64,000 bases of DNA, taken from assembly GCA_009360885.1 (NCBI GenBank), contig SPEL01000003.1, positions 1 to 64,000 of the forward strand, given 5' to 3'. This DNA comes from Sphingobium sp. GTDB taxonomy: Bacteria; Pseudomonadota; Alphaproteobacteria; Sphingomonadales; Sphingomonadaceae. The notes below the pieces were generated by a model. The model ran no database searches, was not told the origin of the DNA, and saw nothing but the letters and a program-made list of their open reading frames with translations. The position numbers and the translations under genes were made by a program. The stretch's first letter is position 1. Each line of letters starts with the position of its first letter. Shown here piece after piece: positions 28,162 through 35,380 of the stretch.

Positions 28162-30504
28162 ATGAATGAAACAAAAAACAGAGGCCGAATAATATTACCA
28201 TTATTTGGTCTTTTGCTGATTATCATCGGCCTCCCGCTAATTTGGGGAGGCGTTAAGCTCGTCAGCCTTGGCGGTTCTTATTATTATCTAGATGCAGGCC
28301 TTGCTCTGGTCGTTAGTGGCTGCCTGATTGCGTTGCGACGGATGATAGGCGCATGGTTGTTTGGCGCGCTGTTCGTGGGAACGGTGATCTGGTCCTTTTG
28401 GGAGTCTGGCCTTCATTTCTGGCCGCTGGTGCCGCGCCTTAGCGGCCCGATCTTCATTGCGCTGCTCTTGCTGTTGCTGGTGCCGCGTTTCCCCACCTAT
28501 CGCGGGAGCAATCGCCTGCCTTATTCGCTGGCGGGTCTATGCCTGCTGGCGCTGGTTGGCACGGTGGTCATTGGCCTTCAACCGCAAGGCGTTATCCGCA
28601 ATAGCTTCACCCAGACGGCCAAGGGAGCTATTTCGCCAGAAACCCTCGCCGCGGGCAATGAATGGCACCAATATGGCCGCACATCAAACGGCACACGCTA
28701 TATCACGGCGGATCAGATCACCCCGGATAATGTGCGTAACCTGAAGGTCGCGTGGGAATTTGATTATGGCGAGGCTCCCGAAGGGCTGGCCGAAGATCAG
28801 AACACCCCCACCTACGCCAATGGCATTCTCTACACCTGCACGCCCTATAATACGGTGAATGCGCTGGATGCCCAGACCGGCAAGCTGGTCTGGAAATATG
28901 AGGCCAAGGGTAAGGCCCCTATCTGGCAGCGCTGCCGCGGTGTCACTTATTATGAACCGAAGGAAGCCGTGAGCGCCGATGCAAGCTGCAAGGCCCGCAT
29001 CGTCATGAATACCATTGATGGTCGCCTCATTCAGCTGGATGCCGCAACGGGTAAGCCTTGTGCGCAGTTCGGCAATGGCGGCACCGTCAACCTCAATGGC
29101 AATATCGGTGAAACACCGCCCGGCATGTATATTCCCACATCCGCACCGACAGTGATGAAGGATATGATCGTCGTTGGCGGATGGATATTCGACGGCCAGA
29201 AGGTCGGTGAACCGTCCGGCGTTGTTCGTGCATTCGATGCCCGCACCGGAGAACTAGCATGGGCGTGGGACATGGGCAATCCTGCCATTACAAAGCTTCC
29301 CCCTCCCGGTGAAACCTACACTCTGGGTACGCCCAATGTGTGGTCCACCCCGGCCTATGATGAGAAGCTGGGCCTGATTTATCTGCCCACCGGCAACAGC
29401 ACGCCAGATTTCTGGGGTGCGCATCGCCGGGATTTTGATGAACGCTACTCCTCCTCTGTTGTAGCGCTGGATATGGCAACAGGACGCGAACGCTGGCATT
29501 TCCAGACGGTTCACCATGATGTGTGGGATTATGACGTTCCGTCACAGCCTGCACTTTATGATGTGCCGGATGGCAAGGGCGGCACCATCCCCGCGCTGAT
29601 TCAGCTAACAAAACAGGGCCAGATTTATGTGCTAGACCGCCGCACAGGCAAGCCCATCACCAAGGTGGTGGAACAGCCCGTGCCGCAGGGGGCCGCAAAG
29701 GGTGACTGGCTCTCCCCGACGCAGCCTTTCTCTGTGGGGATGCCTCAACTGGGCGTAGAACCGCTATCGGAAGCTAAAATGTGGGGGGTCAGCATGTTTG
29801 ACCAGCTCTATTGCCGCATCCGTTTCCGGTCCATGCGCTATGAGGGCATGTATACCCCGCCTAATACCGACACCAGCCTGATGTTCCCCAGCCCCTTTGG
29901 CGGGATGAACTGGGGTTCGGCCTCGATTGACGAAGGACGCGGCCTGCTAATCGTCAATGACATGCGCATTCCGCGCTATGTGCGGCTGATCCCGCGCGCT
30001 GAGGCGGATAAGATGAAGGCGGGCATCCACGGCGCAGGCGTTTTCCCGCAATCCGGCACGCCTTTTGCGGTGGAGACAGATAATGTGATGTCTCCGCTGG
30101 GCATTCCCTGCGCTCAGCCGCCTTTTGGCACGATGACTGGTATCGACCTCGCGTCAAAGAAGATCGTCTGGCAGGTGCCGATGGGGACCGTTAAAGACAC
30201 CTATCTCTTTGGTAAGATCAAGGTTGGCCTGCCTATGCCGCTCGGTATGCCGACGGTTGGTGGTGCGTTAACGACGGCGAGCGGCCTCACCTTCTATTCC
30301 GGGACGCAGGATTTTTATCTGCGTGCACTTGATACCGTTAGCGGTAAGGAAATCTGGAAGGCCGCCCTGCCCGTTGGCGCGCAGATGACGCCAATGAGCT
30401 ATGTTGCGCCCAATGGGAAACAATATGTCGTGGTATCCGCTGGCGGTGCCCGCGAAAACCCGAAACGCGGCAGCAAGGTCATCGCCTATGCCCTCCCCGA
30501 TTAA
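28162..30504 (+). CDS. gcd: Membrane-bound PQQ-dependent glucose dehydrogenase
   Basis: 780 residues from ATG 28162, chosen for GGGGTGG seven bases upstream (ATG 28135 lacks one). Five N-terminal membrane helices (about residues 5-140), then a periplasmic eight-bladed PQQ propeller with tryptophan-docking repeats (DAQTGKLVWKYEAKG, FDARTGELAWAWDMG, DMATGRERWHFQTVHHDVWD) and the conserved HHDVWDYD. Length matches E. coli Gcd (796). Oxidises glucose and other aldoses to lactones in the periplasm, passing electrons to ubiquinone. Requires PQQ; no pqq genes are in the window. Confidence 0.95.
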   Translation: MNETKNRGRIILPLFGLLLIIIGLPLIWGGVKLVSLGGSYYYLDAGLALVVSGCLIALRRMIGAWLFGALFVGTVIWSFWESGLHFWPLVPRLSGPIFIALLLLLLVPRFPTYRGSNRLPYSLAGLCLLALVGTVVIGLQPQGVIRNSFTQTAKGAISPETLAAGNEWHQYGRTSNGTRYITADQITPDNVRNLKVAWEFDYGEAPEGLAEDQNTPTYANGILYTCTPYNTVNALDAQTGKLVWKYEAKGKAPIWQRCRGVTYYEPKEAVSADASCKARIVMNTIDGRLIQLDAATGKPCAQFGNGGTVNLNGNIGETPPGMYIPTSAPTVMKDMIVVGGWIFDGQKVGEPSGVVRAFDARTGELAWAWDMGNPAITKLPPPGETYTLGTPNVWSTPAYDEKLGLIYLPTGNSTPDFWGAHRRDFDERYSSSVVALDMATGRERWHFQTVHHDVWDYDVPSQPALYDVPDGKGGTIPALIQLTKQGQIYVLDRRTGKPITKVVEQPVPQGAAKGDWLSPTQPFSVGMPQLGVEPLSEAKMWGVSMFDQLYCRIRFRSMRYEGMYTPPNTDTSLMFPSPFGGMNWGSASIDEGRGLLIVNDMRIPRYVRLIPRAEADKMKAGIHGAGVFPQSGTPFAVETDNVMSPLGIPCAQPPFGTMTGIDLASKKIVWQVPMGTVKDTYLFGKIKVGLPMPLGMPTVGGALTTASGLTFYSGTQDFYLRALDTVSGKEIWKAALPVGAQMTPMSYVAPNGKQYVVVSAGGARENPKRGSKVIAYALPD

Positions 30505-30538
30505 GGGAACGGGGCTTTAGGATGATGAAATAAGATAA

Positions 30539-30575
30539 GGCGGCGCGACGACATCACAGTTTGCGCCGCCTTTTT
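30539..30575 (+). terminator. Rho-independent terminator after gcd
   Basis: GGCGGCGC (30539-30546) pairs perfectly with GCGCCGCC (30563-30570), loop of 16, then five T. 35 bases after the gcd stop. Confidence 0.88.
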
Positions 30576-30643
30576 CTTCGCTCAACATGGTTGAACAGGA
30601 AAGAAACGCCCCTTATAGCAACCCGTGCTGCTTCACGCGGCGT

Positions 30644-30686
30644 GCACCCATAGCTCAGCAGGATAGAGCATCAGATTCCTAATCTG
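30644..30686 (+). pseudogene. 5' half of tRNA-Arg (anticodon CCT), prophage attachment junction
   Basis: Acceptor strand GCACCCA, TA, D arm GCTCAGCAGGATAGAGC, then TCAGA-TTCCTAA-TCTG: anticodon CCT. The next base breaks the anticodon stem (T opposite T) and the following 100 bases contain no T arm (no GTTCGA-type loop), no matching acceptor strand and no CCA. The integrase gene lies 36 bases further. The tRNA has therefore been cut in the anticodon arm; the 3' half should be at the far prophage end, outside the window. The CAGATTCCTAATCTG segment is the likely att core. Confidence 0.85.
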
Positions 30687-30721
30687 TTCGCCTATGTCAA
30701 AGAATGGCTGAAATTCGCCGT

Positions 30722-31819
30722 TTATGCCTTCTTTTTAGAATTTTGTGCCGCAGAATGTGCCATGAAGATCTGGCCGACGCGATCAAAGGCGGTTGTGCTG
30801 TCCTCTGGTGTGACGTGGGCGTATCGCTGGGTGACGGATACGCTGGAATGTTTCAGGGCCTCGCATATATCGAGCAGATCTGCACCGCTTTGTCGCGCCC
30901 AGCTGGCGAAGGTATGGCGGAGGTCATGGAATTTGAAATCAACCAGCCCGGCGGCTTTGACCGCTTGCGCCCATCTGCGTTTGTAGTTGGTGGCATCAAA
31001 TACCCGCCCTTGCCTATCCTCTGGCGCGGTCAGGCCGAGGACGGCGCGTAGCGGTGGGCTGATATCGACCATATGGGGTTTCCCGCCCTTTACATGGCGC
31101 AGGGTGATTTTTGAGGCTGTCAGATCGACCTGATGCCATTCCATCCCCAAAATTGCGGAGCGTCGCAGACCAGTAGTTACAGCGCATAGAATGATTTGTT
31201 GCATGGCCGGGTGGGCGGCCTCCATCAAATCGGCAAATTCATTACCGGAGGCATAACGGACGCGGAATGGTGCTTCCTTCGCCTTCAGACCCTTCCAGTT
31301 GATGACCGGCATCTGTTTTAGATGCATATCTTTGGCCCAATTGATTGCTGCCTGAAGGTGGGCGAAGTCGCGATTTACCGTCTGTGCGCGAACGGGCTTG
31401 ATATAATCCTTGTCATCAATGATGCGATTCCGCCATGCCTTGCGTCGATCGAGCATGTCAGCGGTGGCCTTGATGGATCCGCCCCGCCGCGCCGAACGGT
31501 AATCCAGCAAAAGTGCATTGGTCAGATCCGCCATAAGTAGATCTGGGCCAAGAAATTCTGATAATAGTTCATAATGGAAGAAAATATCTGATGCGCTAAC
31601 AAGATTTTGCGCATGATCATCCCAATAGACGCCAAGAACCTCGCGTAATCGCCATTCAGCATTACGCGAGGGTCTTTCCCGTTCCTGTTGCTCAATTTCC
31701 AGCGCGGCTAATCTGGCTTCGCGCTTAGTCGTTTTCTTCGTGCTTTTTCGAAGTCTGCGACCGTTAACTGTAATGTCGAACCACCAGTAGGGCGAACCAT
31801 TTCGCTGATATAAGTGCAT
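30722..31819 (-). CDS. int: Phage integrase, tyrosine recombinase
   Basis: 365 residues. N-terminal SAM-like core-binding domain; catalytic domain with Arg in TTGLRRSAIL, HxxR in FHDLRHTFASW, His in LKHSSV and nucleophile Tyr in TQRYAHV. Lies 36 bases from the tRNA-Arg junction and reads towards it, the usual arrangement for P4/P2-type integrases using a tRNA target. Its start lies within the 3' part of the excisionase gene (112-base overlap). Confidence 0.95.
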   Translation of the reverse strand: MHLYQRNGSPYWWFDITVNGRRLRKSTKKTTKREARLAALEIEQQERERPSRNAEWRLREVLGVYWDDHAQNLVSASDIFFHYELLSEFLGPDLLMADLTNALLLDYRSARRGGSIKATADMLDRRKAWRNRIIDDKDYIKPVRAQTVNRDFAHLQAAINWAKDMHLKQMPVINWKGLKAKEAPFRVRYASGNEFADLMEAAHPAMQQIILCAVTTGLRRSAILGMEWHQVDLTASKITLRHVKGGKPHMVDISPPLRAVLGLTAPEDRQGRVFDATNYKRRWAQAVKAAGLVDFKFHDLRHTFASWARQSGADLLDICEALKHSSVSVTQRYAHVTPEDSTTAFDRVGQIFMAHSAAQNSKKKA

Positions 31820-31986
31820 GAACGGGCGCTTTCGACATAAAGATCAAGATCATCGGGGCTGTAACGGATAGATGACCTGATACGGATATAGTGTAATTTC
31901 CCCTCTTTTCGCAATTTTCGCAAGGTGCGTGGGCTAATTGACAGTTTTCGGGCGGCCTCTTCCTCGGTCAAAAGAGAGACATTCAT
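31708..31986 (-). CDS. Excisionase-like helix-turn-helix protein
   Basis: 92 residues. MerR/AlpA-type winged helix at the N-terminus: LTEEEAARKLSISPRTLRKLRKEGKLHYIRI, then SIRYSPDDLDLYVE. The basic, Ser/Thr-rich tail ending in FEKARRKRLSAK is common in alphaproteobacterial prophage excisionases. The last 37 codons overlap the integrase start in another frame, and the methyltransferase stop overlaps its own start by 4 bases. Role in excision is inferred from fold and position. Confidence 0.8.
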   Translation of the reverse strand: MNVSLLTEEEAARKLSISPRTLRKLRKEGKLHYIRIRSSIRYSPDDLDLYVESARSCTYISEMVRPTGGSTLQLTVADFEKARRKRLSAKPD

Positions 31987-32651
31987 GCCGCCACCTTTGG
32001 CTTTTTCAGCTTTTCACGGGGTGGGATCCAGAGGGTTGGGCTGTGGTCATAGGCATGTGGGTTTTGCTTATCCCAGACCAACCACATATAATCGACCTTA
32101 CCGCGTTTCCACGCCTTGTCCCCCAGCGCCTCTATCTCATTGCCCGGCGGCATGGATGGCCGTTCGGAGAAAACGAGGATCTGGGGCCGGGTTTTCATGA
32201 AGAATTGATAGCGGGTTTCGGACGACAGCCATTTGAGCGGCACCAGCGCCGCGACCTTATGCGTTGCCATTTCCAGCGCCCGGCGGCAAATACGCAGGGA
32301 CAGGCCCTGCACAAGAACGCCATCCTGAAAAGAAAAAGCCGGGTTCATGATGATGGAAAGCGCTTTTTCGGCCTCCATCATGTGGTGTTGATCCCCCAAA
32401 AAATCATGCTCACCCAGAAAGAGCGGGTGATTGGTGCGGGTGAATTTATCCGTGCCATAGGCCTGCAAACCACGCTGGCGCAGGGCCATGGGGATGTTGC
32501 CCATCCCGCAGAAAGGATCCAGATAGGTGACATCATCGTCCAGGCTGATCATATCAACCAGCGCATGGGTTACCCATTGCTGCTCAACATACCAATCCCA
32601 CGGATGCCGGGGCTTTTTCTTGCCGTTATCGTTGGAGAGTTCGGAGGTCAT
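31983..32651 (-). CDS. Phage DNA methyltransferase-like protein
   Basis: 222 residues from ATG 32651 (GGAGG just upstream, ATGA overlap with the antirepressor stop). Motif I TYLDPFCGMGNIPMAL binds S-adenosylmethionine; the motif IV position reads NPAF instead of the NPPF/DPPY of active N6-adenine enzymes; later VPLKWLSSETRYQFF resembles the target region of phage-type enzymes. The altered motif leaves activity uncertain. It could protect phage DNA from host restriction. Adjacent genes are antirepressor and excisionase. Confidence 0.65.
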   Translation of the reverse strand: MTSELSNDNGKKKPRHPWDWYVEQQWVTHALVDMISLDDDVTYLDPFCGMGNIPMALRQRGLQAYGTDKFTRTNHPLFLGEHDFLGDQHHMMEAEKALSIIMNPAFSFQDGVLVQGLSLRICRRALEMATHKVAALVPLKWLSSETRYQFFMKTRPQILVFSERPSMPPGNEIEALGDKAWKRGKVDYMWLVWDKQNPHAYDHSPTLWIPPREKLKKPKVAA

Positions 32652-33478
32652 GCTGCCTCCATTTTTTCGAGGAGAGGAAGATGGCTGAAAATCCAGCAAT
32701 GACGGTTCTTGCCGTCCTTGGAGTTTACCCCTTTATCAGCAACGAAAATGGGGTTTTGGCATAGACGCAGCGCCTGTTTCATCGTCGGGTCGATGTCCAC
32801 CGGCACACCGACTTCAAAGAAATATTCTGATAACTGGGGGAGATGGAGCGCAACGAGATGATTGCGGCGGCTGTGGTTGACCATATATCCCGCATTTTCA
32901 ACGGATTTGACGCCTTCCCAAAAGCTGTTCAGCAATTCGGATTGGTCCGGTTCTGCCCAACCAATGCCCTGATGTGCAAGGCGCGGTTGCCCCCAGCTAT
33001 CGCATATCCGGTCCATTTCGGCCCAGAGAAGCGCCCTAATTTCGCGGTTTCGTTCTTTTTTCAGGCCATTGCCGACGCGCAGAAGGTCAGAAACGGTGGC
33101 GCGCTTTGCCTTGTAATCCCGCATAGGGCCGTGGAAATATTCGAAAACGACGCGGAAGGCTTTTTCCTGATAGGCGATTACGACATCACGAGCGGCTTCA
33201 TCTTTGATGCGATCCGGGCTGATTGTCATCAGCCAGCCATGAAAGGTTTCCAATTCGAGGGTGATGGCTTCCTGCATCCCACCACCTGAAGGTGCGGTCG
33301 TTATGGACGCACCTTTGGACAGAACAGGGTGCCGATGGATGCGTTTTCTTTGAGCATCCCAATCAAGCCCCATGCTTTCGCAAATGGGTTTGACCATGAC
33401 ACGGATAGTGCCGGTGGCATCCTGCACCGTGAGCAGCTGGTGATTGTTGAACGGGATGATTTCGAAGCGGTTGGTCAT
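32648..33478 (-). CDS. Phage antirepressor (P22_AR_N domain) with a C-terminal module shared with the primase
   Basis: 276 residues. N-terminal P22 antirepressor domain (about 1-125): NRFEIIPFNNHQLLTVQD, VMVKPICESMGLDWDAQRKRI, then LETFHGWLMTISPDRI. C-terminal part (about 190-270) has NHSRRNHLVALHLPQLSEYF and DGKNRHCWIF, closely matching the end of the primase-helicase encoded at 35377-38154. Antirepressors of this type inactivate a CI-like repressor. It follows a structured RNA region and a 29-bp palindrome, so its expression is likely controlled. Confidence 0.85.
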   Translation of the reverse strand: MTNRFEIIPFNNHQLLTVQDATGTIRVMVKPICESMGLDWDAQRKRIHRHPVLSKGASITTAPSGGGMQEAITLELETFHGWLMTISPDRIKDEAARDVVIAYQEKAFRVVFEYFHGPMRDYKAKRATVSDLLRVGNGLKKERNREIRALLWAEMDRICDSWGQPRLAHQGIGWAEPDQSELLNSFWEGVKSVENAGYMVNHSRRNHLVALHLPQLSEYFFEVGVPVDIDPTMKQALRLCQNPIFVADKGVNSKDGKNRHCWIFSHLPLLEKMEAA

Positions 33479-33496
33479 TTTGGTTTCCTTTCAAGG

Positions 33497-33525
33497 AAAG
33501 GTATGCGTGTAACACGCATACCTTT
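33497..33525. repeat. 29-bp perfect palindrome before the antirepressor gene
   Basis: Arms AAAGGTATGCGTGT and ACACGCATACCTTT are perfect 14-base complements around one A. It lies between the stop of the preceding small gene (33534) and the antirepressor start (33478). A second version with a compensating base-pair change is at 42884-42910. Confidence 0.85.
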
Positions 33526-33533
33526 GGGGGCCG

Positions 33534-33821
33534 TCAGGCGGCGGAGCGTGGGCGTGATTTTTGGGATGGGTGGCGGTCGGCCAGTTCGGCCATGATGCGT
33601 TCGCCGTGGCGGGCGAAGGTGTAGAATAGCGGCGCGATGTGCGCGCATTCGATTTCCGGCGCGATCTGGCCGGGGTTGGTATCCATAATCTGTGAGACAG
33701 CCGCCATCGCCCCGAACAGCATTTTCAGTTCGAGTTCGCCTTCTTCGGACAGCGCATAATGATTTTCAGCATCGGGATTGAACAGGCGCGTGACAGTAGC
33801 GCCAGAAGCAGGGTTGCTCAT
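33534..33821 (-). CDS. Small phage protein of unknown function
   Basis: 95 residues from ATG 33821 (AAAGGACC upstream). The frame stays open further upstream but that part covers the structured RNA region and is not expected to be translated. Acidic middle (EEGELELKMLFGAMAAV), basic end. Not recognised. It lies directly downstream of the RNA structure, so its ribosome site is the closest possible target of that RNA. Confidence 0.65.
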   Translation of the reverse strand: MSNPASGATVTRLFNPDAENHYALSEEGELELKMLFGAMAAVSQIMDTNPGQIAPEIECAHIAPLFYTFARHGERIMAELADRHPSQKSRPRSAA

Positions 33822-33840
33822 GGTCAAGGTCCTTTCGAAT

Positions 33841-34015
33841 GGACCCGTCCAACAACTCTCACATTGGTGGCCGGGCAACACCGGGGTGAGAGACCGGCGG
33901 ACCTCGCGGGACCGGCAAGCCCGAAGGCTTCCCGATGCGCCCGACCATAGAAAAACGCGCCGGGAATCCCCATGCGCGCCTGATCGGCGAAATCCATCGC
34001 GGCTCTCACCCCGCA
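33841..34015 (-). ncRNA. Structured RNA region, c4-antisense-like, with two alternative stems
   Basis: Read on the minus strand: GGGGTGAGAG (34012-34003); an AAGCC-TTCG-GGCTT tetraloop hairpin (33930-33917); CTCTCACCCC (33892-33883); then GTGAGAG (33862-33856), 35 bases before the downstream start codon. The central CTCTCAC can pair either with the upstream block (10 bp, perfect) or with the downstream block (7 bp plus an inner GGTG/CACC), not both. The place upstream of an antirepressor gene recalls the c4 RNA of phages P1/P7; family membership is inferred. A short TTG-started frame (33824-34072) spans the region. Confidence 0.55.
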
Positions 34016-34072
34016 TCCCTGCTGTTTGTGCAGAGACGCGATGAAAATGCCGATGAACTCCGCCAATGTCAA

Positions 34073-34546
34073 TCATGCTGCTTTTGCCTCCTGAATTTCG
34101 GATGATGGGTAAAGGTGGCTGCGCCATTTTGTCTGGCAGTACAGCCAGAACTTGATATTGATGATGCGACGGGCGATCAGGCGGAATTCGTCAGTGTCCT
34201 GATCGGTGCGGTCCCGCAGCTTTTGATAGGTCTGTTCAACCGTCTGGTTGAGGCGATGCCAATCATCCTGCGATTCCGGCTCTAGCCAGAGCAGATCCTC
34301 ATCACGCGGTAGCGCGGTGGCGATGACGGTGGGAATGGTCAGCGGCCTGCCTTGCCGCAGGGCGAGACCCTGCGTAAGCGCCCCGGCGAGCATGAACCAT
34401 GTTTTCAGGTCAGTGGCGGCGCGCCCGATGATGATATTGAAATCATCACCAGTGCGCCGGTTTGCCTGATCCGCCCAGCCAGCTGCGCGGCGTTCGATTT
34501 CGCCGCGCAGGCATTCCGGCAATGGGGGATGGTTGCGGATCGTCAT
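34073..34546 (-). CDS. Phage protein of unknown function
   Basis: 157 residues, not recognised. Mostly helical, with a basic C-terminus (YCQTKWRSHLYPSS). The start overlaps the stop of the upstream small gene by 4 bases (ATGA), so it belongs to the replication-region operon. Confidence 0.7.
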   Translation of the reverse strand: MTIRNHPPLPECLRGEIERRAAGWADQANRRTGDDFNIIIGRAATDLKTWFMLAGALTQGLALRQGRPLTIPTVIATALPRDEDLLWLEPESQDDWHRLNQTVEQTYQKLRDRTDQDTDEFRLIARRIINIKFWLYCQTKWRSHLYPSSEIQEAKAA

Positions 34547-34806
34547 GACCTCCCCCCATAGCCCATGCCGGTGAGAGCCTTGGCGACGAGGTGCCAGACA
34601 TGCTGGGACAACCGGGGATGGGACAGCACACGCCCCTTGCGCTGGACGATGCGGCGATTGAGATCCGCAGTTGACCTGCCCCGCAGGGTTTCGCAGGCAT
34701 AGTTGCCGATGTTTTCAGTGCCGCCCGTATTACTGATGTTCATGCGGGCGATTTCGATCTTTTCGCCCGTGATAGCCGACCAGAGTTCTACGCGGATGAC
34801 GATCAT
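34543..34806 (-). CDS. Small phage protein of unknown function
   Basis: 87 residues from ATG 34806 (AAGGAACTATC upstream). Begins as a beta strand (MIVIRVELWSAITGEKIEI) and ends with a basic helical region. Not recognised; similar short beta-rich proteins occur in replication operons of alphaproteobacterial phages. A frame extending to 34935 has no ribosome site and overlaps the next gene. Confidence 0.65.
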   Translation of the reverse strand: MIVIRVELWSAITGEKIEIARMNISNTGGTENIGNYACETLRGRSTADLNRRIVQRKGRVLSHPRLSQHVWHLVAKALTGMGYGGRS

Positions 34807-34817
34807 GATAGTTCCTT

Positions 34818-34982
34818 TCAGGCGTAAAAATGGAAAATGGCGGAGAGGGTAAGCAGCCAGATCAAGGCGGTGCTGATGATGATCCAGCGCGACACATTGG
34901 TTGCGGCGCGACCATCCTCGCGGGCAGCGCGGCATTCATCGCAGGCGCAGGGGCGCAGATCTGCATGAGGCGGGCGCGGCAT
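34818..34982 (-). CDS. Small membrane protein with a cysteine cluster
   Basis: 54 residues (an ATG three bases earlier is also possible). N-terminal RPCACDECRAA places three cysteines as CxCxxC, possibly metal-binding; C-terminal WIIISTALIWLLTLSAIF is a membrane helix. The start overlaps the stop of the GapR-like gene (TGATG) and the stop is 11 bases before the next start, so the fit within the operon is tight. Function unknown. Confidence 0.7.
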   Translation of the reverse strand: MPRPPHADLRPCACDECRAAREDGRAATNVSRWIIISTALIWLLTLSAIFHFYA

Positions 34983-35380
34983 CATTCGATGCCCAGCGAA
35001 TTTTTGTATGTTTCGAGCAGGGCTTCATCTTCCTGCCGGACGTGCTTTTCCACTTTGCGTAGACGGACGATGGAGCGCAGGGTTTTAACGTCATATCCGT
35101 TGCATTTGGCCTCGGCATAAACGTCCGATATATCGTCTGCGATTCCTGCCTTTTCTTCCTCAAGGCGTTCTATCCGTTCGATGACTTGGCGGATTTCCTG
35201 CGCCGCAGCGGAAGGATCTGCCCGGATAGGATCCGGCGTGGGGCGTTTCTTGCGGCCCTTTGGCTTTTCCGGCGGTGCGGGGCGCAGTTCGTTGCGGGTG
35301 CCGCCCATGCCATCTGGCACGGAAACCATGACCATCGGGCGTGAGGGATTATCCGCCGTGGTGGCGGTGTGCGCGTTCAT
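34982..35380 (-). CDS. GapR-like (DUF2312) DNA-binding protein
   Basis: 132 residues. The C-terminal 80 residues match the GapR/DUF2312 pattern: IRQVIERIERLEEEKAGIADDI, then DVYAEAKCNGYDVKTLRSIVRLRK and the EALLETYKNSLG end. GapR of Caulobacter clamps overtwisted DNA ahead of replication and transcription. The N-terminus is a Pro/Lys-rich tail. Next to the primase-helicase (4-base overlap), which suggests a part in phage replication or nucleoid targeting. Confidence 0.85.
   Translation of the reverse strand: MNAHTATTADNPSRPMVMVSVPDGMGGTRNELRPAPPEKPKGRKKRPTPDPIRADPSAAAQEIRQVIERIERLEEEKAGIADDISDVYAEAKCNGYDVKTLRSIVRLRKVEKHVRQEDEALLETYKNSLGIE

Noticed and set aside
33824..34072. 82-codon frame starting with TTG between two phage genes
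   Set aside because: No ribosome site for the TTG beyond overlap, unusual Gly/Pro/Arg composition towards the end, and the DNA is better explained by paired RNA stems. Kept inside the RNA entry as an alternative.
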